Positions 1-10,605 of a stretch of DNA of 64,000 nucleotides are shown piece after piece (the stretch's first letter is position 1; every line of letters begins with the position of its first letter). Where the stretch lies: contig NW_020654748.1 of NCBI RefSeq assembly GCF_003589595.1, forward strand, positions 5,664,259 to 5,728,258, given 5' to 3'. Source of the DNA: Hyposmocoma kahamanoa (taxonomy: Eukaryota; Arthropoda; Insecta; Lepidoptera; Cosmopterigidae). A program made the translations under genes and the position numbers. Under the pieces are notes generated by a model. It was given only the letters and a program-made list of their open reading frames with translations. It was not told where the DNA came from and did no database searches.

Positions 1-292
1 TGTGGAAATTTATTGCATAACTACACCAATGTACGGACCAAGGTACAAAAAACTGAAAAAGTTATTCTAAAAGTTATTCTGTTGGAACAAAATCTACAGA
101 CGATATTATTTATTAAATGCATGAGGGTTACTGATAGTTCCTAAAACTGGCCACTTGTAAGAGTAACTAAAAAAAAACAAATACGAAATTTGAAAAAGGA
201 ACTCTTTGTGAGTAGGTTATTTTTTAATTTATGAGACTGTCTTTTGTTTTTTCAATGTAGCGTAATTTTTTAAACTGTAAGTCGCTTTTGCA

Positions 293-691
293 ATGAATTT
301 CAGTCGTGAAAATTTTCGGTCCATGACTGTGCGATTTTCGATGTGAATTAAGTCAACAAGAGAGTTGTCAGAGACTTCAATTGGCATTTGGTGATGAAGT
401 CCCATATCGTAGCTCTCTCTATTCGTGGTTCAGTGACAGGCATGGACTTGATAATCTCCAAGTCGATGTACGTGAAGGGCGACCGCGGTTACCGAGTTAA
501 ATATTGATACCGTATGACAACTTATTGATACTGACAAAAAATTACTTGTCAGCAATCTCGTACTGTGTTAGGCATTGGAATGAGCCATTGAAAAGGTTCC
601 TACGGAAGACTCGTCCCACTGCTTTTCTCAATGGTTCCAACGAATGCAAAAGTGTATGAATAGTGAGGACATATTCCTTGAAAAACAATAA
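293..691 (+). pseudogene. mariner transposase relic, internally deleted
   Basis: Broken reading in several frames still shows mariner landmarks: MNFSRENFRSM at 293, then LAFGDEVPYRSSLYSWFSD followed by VREGRPR (the usual GDEAPS..T...WF.....G....DE.REGRP block), and at the end CFSQWFQRMQKCM ending in FLEKQ and a TAA at 689-691. The catalytic core between is missing, so about half the roughly 345-codon gene is deleted. It carries stops and frameshifts and is dead. It is a different, more decayed lineage than the element at 60344-61659. No terminal repeats were identified. Confidence 0.75.
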
Positions 692-1116
692 ATCTATCAT
701 AAACATAATATCTGGTCTTAATTATCAGAATCCAGAAGCTTTCACTATGGCCTAAGTATGTATAATATGTTGTTAAAGAAGACTAGATCATCTAGAGTTT
801 ATTTATCTTAATTATAGACAAATACACAAGGAGTTAAAAGAAATGCTTCTTATCGTATTTACTACTAGATCATCAGTGTGATGAAAGGAGTTGCCAATCG
901 ACGTAAGGCACTCGTCGATTGTTGTCCAAGGTGCGTCAGATGTACAGGAATGGTACGTCATGCTCCTCCCCACACTTTTCTCCTCTTCTCCTTCATCCTA
1001 AGAAATGCTGGTACAAAAAACTAAAATTCAAACAAAAAGCATTAGCACGCAGAAATAATTCGCTTACTATTATTATTTTCAACCAAAATAAATAATAGGT
1101 GACATCCTGTGAAAGT
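692..1116. other. AT-rich stretch without recognised feature
   Basis: I see no gene, tRNA or clear repeat here; short reading frames only. Confidence 0.5.
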
Positions 1117-1425
1117 AACAGTAGAGCTCCTTGTAAAAGAGTTCGTCCCGGGTAGTACTGCCACCTTACCTATTTCTGCCGCCGAGCAGTAATTCAGCAT
1201 TATTGCGTTCCGGTTTTGAAGGGTAAGGGTGCTGGTGAAATTTAAAGGTAAATGTGACTTGCCAATTTATGTCTCAGGGCGCAGTAGCATTGTCCCTCAG
1301 ATCTTTGCGATTTAAATGTGTGAGTGGCACTGCAACTGTTATGGACAGGCGTGTAGCTTAATGGTAGCTTACCATTGGGCGCACGACGTGTTCGTCCTGT
1401 CACTTTATATTATATTAAAAAAATC
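1117..1425 (+). repeat. family A retroposon, near full length
   Basis: Starts AGTAGAGCTCCTTGTAAAAG and ends CGTCCTGTCACTTTATATTA followed by an A-run. This ~300-bp family recurs about 17 times in the window with the same 5' start, a middle palindrome (AATGTCAGCATTAC) and an A-rich 3' end, so it looks like a SINE-type retroposon or the 3' end of a LINE. No coding potential. Confidence 0.8.
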
Positions 1426-2435
1426 CTATAATTTGTTTTTGTGCATCATCTTTACCACCGAGACGAGACAACCAAGGTTTCTCGCTTATACCTAAGCACT
1501 GTTTTTATTATATAATTTACTCTCTCTCTTATACCTCGATCCAGATCGAGTGGACTTGCCATATCAATTTGCGCAATGGATTTGATATGGAATATGGTAC
1601 TTTTATATTTAATAAATTTTCACAGTACTTGACAACATTTCATTTTTTAAACCACTAATTTTTATTGTTTCTATTGAAAACGTCGGAAGTACACCTGAAG
1701 AATGCATAAAGCGTCTGTCGTAGTATATTATATACGTATTTTATTGTTTAAACCTGAAGAGATTTATTCGTACCAGACGTGTATTATTTTATTCGTACAT
1801 GTAATTTATATTTTGTTTTCCCTGGAAGAAGACATTTGAGTTACATTAAAATAGTTACAAAAAAAATTAAGAAGTTATTAATAGATAAAGAAAATATTCA
1901 CTTCAGTAGCGAGTACCATAGACAATAAGCACTTTGATTCAGAACTAAAAAGGGCGCCTTTGTAATGGTTTATGAAATTATTATTGACAGATAGGAGTAG
2001 AAAAAAAACTTAATGTATACGGCGCGCGGCGGGGATGTCGATATATCGTAATTTAATAATAGGTGCTTGTACAAGAATAATATATTCAAAGTTAGAAAGC
2101 AGAAAGAAATTCGAAATAACCATAACCTTAGGCCTGGCGCCCACTGTTGTCACGGCACAGCAGGGAATTTTTAAGTGACGAGTAATAATATACCTGAATG
2201 TTATGACCACTTTATGTGGTTTGTGGTTATGACATTTTAGTTGAAATTTCAATTATAACGGTCGTAGCTATAGAATTGAAGTTGCGGTATGCTTAGGTAT
2301 ACCGAGTCGGCACACTCCGGAATGCGTTGGCAGCCTTCGGAATGCTCCGGCTGACTTCCAAACATCGAGTATACAGTGTGTTGATTTGCATTCTCGCCAT
2401 ATTAAAGAAATTAATAATAGAAATAATGCTAAATC
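1426..2435. other. AT-rich stretch without recognised feature
   Basis: Only short chance frames. GC-rich spots at 2019-2035 and 2310-2360 match nothing I know. Confidence 0.4.
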
Positions 2436-2813
2436 CTTAGAATAATAACGCATAGAAACCTAGTCCTCACACGCTAAGTGAGGCAAATTGAAGCGCGCCA
2501 AAAGGGCCTACACGAGCGGGCGGGCCGTCAGTGCTCAAGGTCAACTTGCACCGCGAACAGATCAAGAATTTTAGCTAAAAATGACGAAATGTGCGGTAAA
2601 TGAGTGTAAAAATACGTCAGACAAACATAAAATAGATACTAACATCACATTCCACAAGGAAGTAACACGTTTCAACTTGTATTTTTATATAAATATTCAC
2701 TAAAACCGAAAATTAACCTGCTACTAAAAGCAGCCTACATGAATTTGATTTTTGCCTCACTTGTGACAGTTCGTTTGATATGAAACTATCATTCTATGCG
2801 TTATTATTCTAAG
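2436..2813 (+). mobile_element. P-element-like transposon, 378-bp deletion derivative
   Basis: Both sides carry the identical 8-bp duplication GCTAAATC (2428-2435 and 2814-2821). The termini are inverted: CTTAGAATAATAACGCATAG at the left matches the complement of the right end over 22 bp. A 12-bp subterminal inverted repeat AAGTGAGGCAAA lies at 2476-2487 and, inverted, at 2751-2762. Inside is an ATG opening a THAP-type zinc finger. Known: P elements make 8-bp duplications, carry 11-bp subterminal inverted repeats and code a transposase with an N-terminal THAP domain. The combination supports a P-superfamily element that lost most of its transposase. Confidence 0.8.
2581..2703 (+). pseudogene. 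THAP-domain start of a P-like transposase, 40 codons
   Basis: The frame begins MTKCAVNECKN and continues to NITFHKEVTRF before running into AT-rich sequence and a TAA. The CX4C start (C4, C9) followed by TFHK in place of the usual FHRFP is the beginning of a C2CH THAP zinc finger; the distal C..H pair and the rest of the transposase are missing. The ATG lies 145 bp inside the left terminus, as expected for the first exon of a P-type transposase. A truncated product would lack half the zinc ligands, so it is treated as a remnant. Confidence 0.7.
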
Positions 2814-4515
2814 GCTAAATCATCTAAAATATAAAAAAAATATTCTGTTCAATATTCTGGCTAATTGTATAAAGTAAAGTTTTGCAAAATTGTCTCAAGT
2901 CGTACGCACCACGCAAGGGCAGTGACCCCGCCACGCGCATCACCGAGCGATTCGTAATCTTTCTCGATCGCTTATTTACCTATTTTTTAAATTATGATTA
3001 TGTACTAGTATTGTTATAATTTACTATTTAGTTAAATTAATTAGAAAAGTTGACTGAAAAAAGTTTTTTATAACTTACCAACTTACTTACCAACTTTAGG
3101 TTACATGAAAGTATTGCTAGCAGTACCTACCGTACCGGAGCCACCACCAGCTATGCAGGGATTCGAACGTGAGCTTCATTTCAATATTACACTCCACAAT
3201 TATGAAAGCAGAAACTTTAACACTTGTATTAAACTAAACGTTTTACATCATGCCATAAGAATAAACATGCGCTTGTATTCACCATGCAGGTTCTAGTGAA
3301 CCTGGTAACGGTTCTTTTTTGCACCACTAACTTTAGTTTACATACCAAACCATGTGGCATTCCGTGATAGACTACAATACAATGTATACTGGATGTCAGC
3401 GTGACGCAGACGCAGTACGGGAAGCAAGGTCGACTGTTTAGCTATCGCGCGCTCGATACGACACTCTCCGCCGTCGCTACCAGCACCCCACCACCAAATA
3501 GATCTAAAATGCGTTTCTTTCTGCTCATTTAAGGTCATTGTTCAAAATGTTTGTAAGTGCCGTGCAAGTCAATGATGATGATCTTTGGATATAATTTGTT
3601 TATCGCAATTAAATAAAAAATAGGAATTTCCGAATTTTTTTAGTGATTTGGGTTCAGTTTCGGCGAAATTAAATATGGCGAGAATGAGAAAGAAATCAAT
3701 ACATTGTATAACCAGAAATAGAGGTGAAATGTCATTTCATTTGTTTTAAAACTATTCTGCCAAATCATTACATTGACAACTGCGCTCCGATCAGCCAGTC
3801 CGAATTCGAGACAATCGACGGGTGTCGTCAATTGTTTCACTTCAAATCGACCAGTTTAACTGGAGCTTTGCTATAATGGACGAAAATTGAAAAATTACAT
3901 ATTTCATTACCGACGAAAGGTGATTCCGTTTGTTGTGTAATTAGATGTTTTGCTGTTTTTCCCACAGCACCGAATGGAACCCCAATGTTAGAGATATTAT
4001 CCTTATTCGTCGTGACACGCGTGCACCACTTTTGCAATCACAATTAGTGAACAAAAATTACGAACGCACAACAGACGCGGTGGTCTGTGGACGCGCGACT
4101 GCCGCGCCACAGTCACGCGACTACAGTGCTTCTGATTTGAACGCGCCCTTATACACAACAGTGGATGAAGTCGGGCAGTGGTTGATGATGATTTGATTTT
4201 TTATTTTCTTCTTTGTACAGTACCATAGAAGGCACTGTAGAGATCGCATGTCTCTTAATTTTTCGGGAAATGACCGTTACCATAACAACCTAGAACTTAA
4301 AAGATTACAGAAAGAAATACAAATTTTACTTTTTTCTTACCTATTGTTGTTTCAAGCAATCATTAACGACACATGATATGACAGTAACAGGTTCGAACTC
4401 ATGAAATTGTAATAATGATAAAACTAATTGTCCGAACAAAATGCTTCCACTGGCAATGTTGTGCTTTGTGCATTCAAATAAATAGAAAGAAAAAGACGTA
4501 TCCACAGAAATAAAC
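2814..4515. other. no recognised gene; mixed AT-rich DNA
   Basis: Frames of 60-83 codons at 3338-4196 overlap on both strands and show no family features. A tRNA T-arm-like GGGATTCGAAC at 3158-3168 may be a SINE remnant. Confidence 0.4.
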
Positions 4516-4559
4516 TTTAAAATAAACTATAGTACATACTTACTATAGTTTATTTTAAA
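4516..4559. repeat. perfect 19-bp inverted repeat (hairpin)
   Basis: TTTAAAATAAACTATAGTA at 4516-4534 is the exact complement of 4541-4559, with a six-base spacer CATACT. AT-rich; no flanking duplication seen. Confidence 0.8.
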
Positions 4560-4700
4560 ATCCTAATTGACTTGTATAAAATTAAATACTGATTATTTAA
4601 TAGTCACCAAATCAATATTTATCAACGTCTTTTTTTACATATGTAAGTATTTTCAATTTCAATCAAAAATTAATTAGCCCAAAGTAAGAATCAGCGTAGA

Positions 4701-4800
4701 GAATTATCAGATGATTATCGTACAATTATCATAACTGGATATTCATCAGATAATTATCACAACTGGATACGTAATAAATAATTATCGGATAATATCCTCT
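4701..4800. repeat. imperfect tandem copies of an ATAATTATC motif
   Basis: The unit GATAATTATC..AACTGGATA recurs about four times with changes. Looks like a decayed minisatellite or foldback interior. Confidence 0.5.
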
Positions 4801-5564
4801 TTAAAATGTTGCTTTTGATTATCGTATCATTCACATCGACTACAATCGACGCTTGCCGTTGAAGTCTGGGCTGCATGCAGCCCGATCACAACTGCACACA
4901 GTTGATCACGACTGCACGTATGACATGCAGTCCATCTGTTAGCAGCCTAAGATATTTTAATTAGCATTATAATGACTTACTTTTGTCGTGCCTTCATTGT
5001 AAACTATCATTTTAATAATCACAAATAAATATATTGTTAGTGCTTACAAATACTTATTGTCACCGTCATGACAGTGCCCCCTACCTTTGTGATAATATAT
5101 GATGCTCTTTGTGCTAGTAAAATGCAGCAAATGTGGCTGCATACTCATTGTGCACACTTAAGGCTTGAGGTGGTACACCGGAATGAGCGTCTCGCTTGCT
5201 GCACCTCGGTGTCACTTGCCTCTTGTTTAATTAGCGACCCCGTTGAATTCTTAATGTCATTTCTATGTGCATTTCATTTGACCTAAAGTAATTAATGTTT
5301 GTGGTGGGTTTGCCTTTTCATTAAATGTTGGTAAATGTTTACTCTCAGTGAGTGAAATGTCGGTTTATTTACTGTCGAGTGTGTACTCCGTACTGACAAA
5401 AACAATTCTATCAATAAATAACGAGCTCTCCACTACGGTGTTTGAACAAACTCGAATAAAACAAATGAAAAGCTGTTTGGAATATCTTGTGCATGCCACT
5501 TTGAACATTTTGTTTATTGAGGCTTATTAAAATCTAAAACAGTAATCCCAATACTAATAGTTTA

Positions 5565-5815
5565 GTAGCCGAAGAGCTTCTTGTGAGAGTTCGTCCAGGG
5601 AAGTACTGCCACCTTACCTATTTCTGTCACCAAGCAGTAATGTGAGCATTACAGCGTTCCGTTTAGATGAGACTTGTCAATTTATGTCTCAAGACGACTG
5701 TCGCAGTAGCAGTGATCATAAGATCTTTGCAATTTAAAGCTCTGAATGGCACTGCAACTGTTATGGATAGGCGTGTCGCTTACCACCTGGCGCACTTCAC
5801 ATGGTATTATAAAAT
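5565..5815 (+). repeat. family A retroposon, slightly deleted
   Basis: Begins TTTAGTAGCCGAAGAGCTTC and runs through the GTCCAGGGAAGTACTGCCACC block and the TATGGATAGGCGTGTCGCTT block to GGTATTATAAAA. Missing most of the middle. Confidence 0.8.
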
Positions 5816-6244
5816 ATATATATAAAAGTGATATATATTTCGAAAGGACTAACTTCGTAGCCTGTTCTTTTTATAACATGACGTGATGTCCTGTTTTACA
5901 AGACCTACAACATCTCTCTATTCTTTTAATACAATGTAAAGATACTAATAAAACTTGTAAACCTCAATTTTGGTGCTATGACAATCGCTTGGTAACTAAG
6001 TAGACATTCGAACTCTTAACGCTGTTAAATCGATAATATTACGGTAAATATATAAACGGGGTCAATATCCTTTATGATTTGCTGCCTTTAAAGGATTTAA
6101 CACGAAATTCGACGATGATTAATAATCTAATTCCGCAAGGCGGAATTAATCTTTGTTGAAAATAGAAGAAGACTTCGTCTTATATTGAATTGGAACTTGG
6201 AGGATGTTTGACCACGTGCAGCGAATAGGTGAAGATCAAGCAAT

Positions 6245-6420
6245 AAATAATGGTTATGTGTAACGAATTAGCACATACTTTAGACAATATCCATCCATCA
6301 ATATCCTTTGATATATCGTATATTTTTTGTAAGATCGTTATTAATATTAAATACCTAAACCATTTGATCTAACAAAACAGTTTTTCACACTTCTCCTCCG
6401 GTTGAACCGCCTTTAGGAAA
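6245..6420 (+). repeat. family D repeat, 3' part
   Basis: The run from TGTAACGAATTAGCACATAC to AGTTTTTCACACTTCTCC matches the end of the longer repeat at 24598-25165 and, inverted, 30190-30712. Unclassified. Confidence 0.6.
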
Positions 6421-6427
6421 AGTTGTG

Positions 6428-6634
6428 AGGTCATGGTAGTTTAAAGGTTCGACCTACCGCCTCAAGCAGAGACCGTGGGTTCGAATTTGGGCTCGCAGCT
6501 CTGAGTTTATCGGAATTTATGAGCGAAATTTGATTTGAAATTTACCAGGAGTTTTTCGATGATGGAAAACATCGTGATGAAACCTGCTCGTCGAAGAAGT
6601 TCACAACCTTCGGAACGTCTTAGAAGAGATCTGT
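6428..6634 (+). mobile_element. SINE family 3 (tRNA-headed), old copy
   Basis: A pol III B-box-like GGGTTCGAATTT at 6478-6489 follows an A-box-like segment TAGTTTAAAGGTTCGAC. Downstream are the body motifs GAGTTTATCGGAATTTATG, GCGAAATTTGATTTGAAATT and AACATCGTGATGAAACCTGC, a very common lepidopteran SINE body. A related copy is at 24336-24540. Confidence 0.75.
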
Positions 6635-6655
6635 AGTATATTATAGAGACCAGTA

Positions 6656-6679
6656 GTATATATATATATATATATATAC
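6656..6679. repeat. (TA)n microsatellite
   Basis: Pure TA run directly before the LINE fragment, probably at its truncation point. Confidence 0.9.
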
Positions 6680-6680
6680 T

Positions 6681-7226
6681 CTATGTCAAAAACTTGGAAG
6701 TGCTGCATACGCACTGAGGAAACTGCGTCCTCTTGTCTCCAATGTGGTATTGAGGCAGACGTATTATGCATATTTTCATTCGTTGATGTCTTATGGCATC
6801 ACACTGTGGGGTAATTCAACTGAGTCGATTAGGGTATTTATTCTTCAAAAACGTGCACTAAGAACAATAGTAGGCATAAAAAAGGGTCAGACCTGCAGAA
6901 ACCTTTTTAAGAAATACAATATAATGACCATGTACTCACAATATATTTATGATATAATAGTTTATGCGCGTCAAAACTTGGCTACTTATGAGCGACGTAC
7001 GGGCGGAGGCCGAGCGTTACGAAACGCAGGAACACTAAAATCCGTTGCCCACCGTACCGAACTGGCAACTAGAAATCCGCGGGTAATAGGTCCCCGATTC
7101 TACGAACATCTACCCACAGACCTGAAAAGTGTTAGAAACGATGAAACGTTTTGTACCCGACTAAAAATCCTTTTATTGGATATTGAATTGTACAGTGTCG
7201 ATGAGTTTCTTTTGAAACAATTTTAA
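6681..7226 (+). pseudogene. non-LTR retrotransposon reverse transcriptase, C-terminal fragment
   Basis: One open frame of about 181 codons without its own start: KLGSAAYALRKLRPLV, then YYAYFHSLMSYGITLWGNS and IFILQKRALRTI-type residues (VFILQKRALRTIVGI), ending RLKILLLDIELYSVDEF and TAA. The Y.....S...Y.I..WG......I..LQK.A.R.I pattern is the region after the reverse transcriptase palm and thumb in LINE elements of the CR1/Jockey group. It is 5' truncated at a TA repeat; endonuclease and catalytic motifs are absent. The frame is still intact, so the insertion may be fairly young. The downstream AT-rich tail runs into the assembly gap. Confidence 0.85.
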
Positions 7227-7337
7227 TTTTATTTTATTCGACAAGCAGTAGTTATACTACTTTATTTTATATTCATTATTATTATTATTATTTTGTTACT
7301 GACGATCATAGTTATCCCTTGACATTGTATTTCCAAT

Positions 7338-7347
7338 NNNNNNNNNN
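7338..7347. other. assembly gap (10 N)
   Basis: Ten N between the LINE tail and a pentanucleotide array; true length unknown. Confidence 0.98.
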
Positions 7348-7472
7348 TTCTATTCTATTCTATTCTATTCTATTCTATTCTATTCTATTCTATTATATTC
7401 TATTCTATTCTATTCTATTCTATTCTATATATATATATATATATATATACATACATACATATATATATATAA
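7348..7472. repeat. (TTCTA)n microsatellite followed by TA/CATA repeats
   Basis: About 15 units of TTCTA with one variant, then alternating TA and CATA. The array abuts the gap, so copy number is uncertain. Confidence 0.95.
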
Positions 7473-7690
7473 CTGCCCCAGTGGCCGAATGGTTACCATG
7501 CAGGACTGACACGCCGAGGTCACGGGTTCGATTCCCAGGCTGGGAGAAACATTTGTATGGCCTACATTTAATTCTCTCGTGAGTTTGGGTGTAATTTATG
7601 GTTGTCTATGTGTGTATCCATGGCACCCGCGAAACAGGCTTTCCCTAGTGCAAGACTAAAAAAAGTAGTGGGAAGTGTAAATGGGTTGAT
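7473..7690 (+). mobile_element. SINE family 1 (tRNA-headed)
   Basis: A-box TGGCCGAATGG and B-box GGTTCGATTCC are spaced as in a tRNA gene of the Ser/Leu type. The body reads TTTGTATGGCCTACATTTA, GAGTTTGGGTGTAATTTATG and GGCACCCGCGAAACAGG. Five more copies occur, all in the opposite orientation. It is not a functional tRNA: the acceptor stem does not close. Confidence 0.88.
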
Positions 7691-7699
7691 GATGAAGGA

Positions 7700-9195
7700 G
7701 AAATGTTGTAGCCTGTATAAATGTAGAGAGATATTTAAATATTGTTACGTCAATAATTTGTACTGAACACGTTTCCGACGACAGGGGGAATAAACAAAGC
7801 GTTCGCACGAGAGTTTAGGGCGCTGTGTAAAACTATACCTTAACTCACCCTAGACAGAGTTTGCAACTGCTTGTTCTGAAGAATTAGCTTCAACAATGCT
7901 TAGAATTTCACCGCGGTATGGGTTATTCAAGTGGGTAATATAGACAACGTGATGGAGCACATTGCATGTGGATATTGAATTTATTGTTTTATATTCATAC
8001 ATATACAGTCGTGGTTAATTAATCAGAAACACGTTGCAAGATGAGTAAATGTCCGGTCATGACCTTATACATAAATCTCAAACCCTATTGATATCTCGAC
8101 TCGCATTGTTCACAGTACTTACGAAGTTCCGCACGCTTTAACAATTCTGCATCTGCATCTGCTTCTATTGTTTCAGTTTCCGTAAAAATTTACTTTTGAT
8201 ATCCGTTTCTGTTTCCGTTACGTCACTTCCGTTGCATTGCTAGTAGTATTGATATTGGTACCAATAACCTGGAACTTTCCTGGTAAATATACTGCAAGTC
8301 CAGTAAATAATATTTTGTATTGTATTGTTATTGTATTCTATCTGTTTCTTTGTGAAACTTAGATACATTTTTGCCGAATTCCGTATTCTTATCGCCATCT
8401 GAAGGAACCTAATTGACCTTGTTCTCGTCAAAGAATAACACACGGTGCCACTTTTTTATGTCAAATCTACATTCCTATGTTGTTGTTTTTGCAGAGGTGC
8501 TTTCCGGGCAATTATATGTTTTATTTACTTGCCATTCTAGTCTTAATACAAATATTAAACAGTTAGTAATATCAATGTTATGAAAACATAATAAATAATA
8601 AAATATTTACAAGTATTTTTCAATCATCTCAGCACCGTCTCCAGCTGTATTATGTTTATACCTGCAATATTTACACTATGGAATATAATGTTTTACAACC
8701 ATGATATTCATGTATTATTTGTGAAAATGCTCCACTTGTTTGTTATTATTATTAATACAAACATCGAACGGCACAAAGAAAACTTCCTACGATCTGACTG
8801 GACTCAAGATTTATACACACACATACATACACATCTTTAAAGGACTCAGTCCAGTCAGAATCGAACGATGTTTTATTTTTATATTAATAACAATTATGTA
8901 CCATTTTGTTGCACCGTGTATATCAAATTCCAGAAAATTATATTTTCACAGGATTACGTATACAATACGGCCAACGAGCCCGTTATGTCACGCGTCATGA
9001 GCGTGAAAATAAAATGGAACTATTCAACTTAACACTTCCGACTTGCGACAATCGTAGCGTGACATTAGAATCACACTGCCAAAAATATTCGACAAACAGG
9101 AACGAAATTTTGTTTACCAAATACACAGAAATAGTGACACAAAAGTAACAACCTTATTCATAGGTCCCGTAGGGAAAAAAATCTTTACAATAGAG
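7700..9195. other. no gene seen; weak SINE 2 tail at about 8741-8800
   Basis: A minus-oriented tail like that of SINE 2 (ATTATTAATACAAACATCGAA) is visible near 8747-8767. Otherwise short AT-rich frames only. Confidence 0.4.
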
Positions 9196-9390
9196 GGTCT
9201 ATTCTCGTTCTCCGTCCGACATTCGTCCGAAACAATTAGTGTCAAATAAGTTATAATCGACTAAATTAAAAAAACAATGTCAAGTACGAAGCTTCATTCT
9301 CATTATGCCGCGTTTAATTTGGTCGAGTATTACTTATTTAACAGTAATTGTTTCGGACAGATGTCGGACGCAGAACGAGAGTACAGGGCC
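9196..9390. mobile_element. TIR MITE with GTCCGACAT ends, copy 1
   Basis: About 40-bp imperfect terminal inverted repeats: the left has TCTCGTTCTCCGTCCGACAT and GTCCGAAACAATTA; the right is the complement, ending GAACGAGAGTACAGGGCC. The interior has no coding potential. A shorter relative is at 59062-59175. No convincing target duplication was seen. Confidence 0.7.
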
Positions 9391-9830
9391 AGGAGTGGAG
9401 ACAAAAGTATTCACAAATCCTAATAGTTCCACCCATCTTATGCAGTGGAGAAAAAATACTAAAAAAAACCTACAGAATTCACTTGTGGAACCAACACTCC
9501 GAAGAGGGTTTTCACTGAAAAAAATAATGAAAATAAACAAGCAACTAGTTTTCATGCGTGGAATGAGCTGGGCAATGATTGCAGCATAAATTTTAAATAA
9601 TTAATTTAATCATGTCGTACCTTATTTAGTGTTGGGTCATGGAAAAATTTCCATTTTGAAAAAATCATATTTTTCAAAAATTTAAATATTTTTCCTTTAT
9701 TTTTCCGCTTTTAACGTTGACACCTGTCAAAACTTGAAGTTACCTAAAGAAAACCATGGAGCCATTAAAATGGATTTTTTTTCGCTGTTATCAAATCATT
9801 TCAAAACTCTATTTTCTCTATGTGGTTTTT
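9391..9830. other. no recognised feature
   Basis: AT-rich; a 94-codon plus frame at 9305-9589 overlaps a 73-codon minus frame and the MITE, and shows no family features. Confidence 0.4.
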
Positions 9831-9859
9831 AAAGTCAAAGTCAAAGTCAAAGTCAAAGT
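9831..9859. repeat. (AAAGTC)n hexanucleotide microsatellite
   Basis: Nearly five perfect units of AAAGTC. Confidence 0.9.
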
Positions 9860-9981
9860 ATAATTCCTTATTTCTTTCTTTTTTTTCCATTCTTTATGTA
9901 TAATTTACGCTAAATAAAACGTCAAAACATATTTCTAAACGTCTACGTTTATAAACGTTGACATAATATGAGCCTTCCAAA

Positions 9982-10208
9982 CATTGACTTACAAATAAAT
10001 GGACGACGGGTCTAATACAAAAACCACGAAAAAATGTCCCAAGTCAACCTATTCGAAATTTAAATTGTTATGTCATCGCAGTATCGCGCTGTCCGTAGAA
10101 CAAATGAAGACTAAAGCGGAGTGTCGCGCTCTGTATACGATTTTAGCGCCTTACAAGTGCGGACACTTTTTAGCGCGGACCCGACGTCCATATAATTGTA
10201 ATTCAATG
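9982..10208. mobile_element. TIR MITE with 8-bp target duplication, copy 1
   Basis: Flanked by the perfect 8-bp duplication CTTCCAAA (9974-9981, 10209-10216). Ends begin CATTGACTTACAA and match each other inverted over about 31 bp with a few differences (ATGGACG.CGGGTC is shared). 227 bp, no coding frame of its own. The related copy at 58571-58774 has its own perfect 8-bp duplication. Eight-base duplications fit hAT or P superfamilies; which one is not decided. Confidence 0.88.
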
Positions 10209-10516
10209 CTTCCAAATTATATTTTTCCAATTTTTCGGGCTTTTGTCACTCACGTGAGACCTTGTCATCGAGTAAATAAGTTATATACTCAATGGACCTT
10301 GTACTAAGTACAACAGTAAACACTACATTAACAATATTTCAAACCACGCCATAGTACAAACTACACAACGAAACATTACTATTTCATACAAACATAAGTC
10401 GAGAGTTCAACTGTTTCCTTTATTAAATGGTTATTGTTATCACACAAATTGAATCCTTATTTCAGTAGTGAATGGTCGTGAACAATATATTTATACAATT
10501 TGGATTCAGTACGTTG

Positions 10517-10605
10517 TTATAATTATTAATACAAAGATCGAATACTAAGAAACAATTCCTTCGATCTTATTGGATTCGAACAAGCGTCTTCAAACATACC
10601 GTGCC
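10517..10605 (-). mobile_element. SINE family 2, fragment
   Basis: Reads in reverse: tail TCTTTGTATTAATAATTATA and a decayed B-box (GTTCGAATCC at the complement of 10573-10582) and GGCACGGTATG. Head truncated. Confidence 0.7.
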
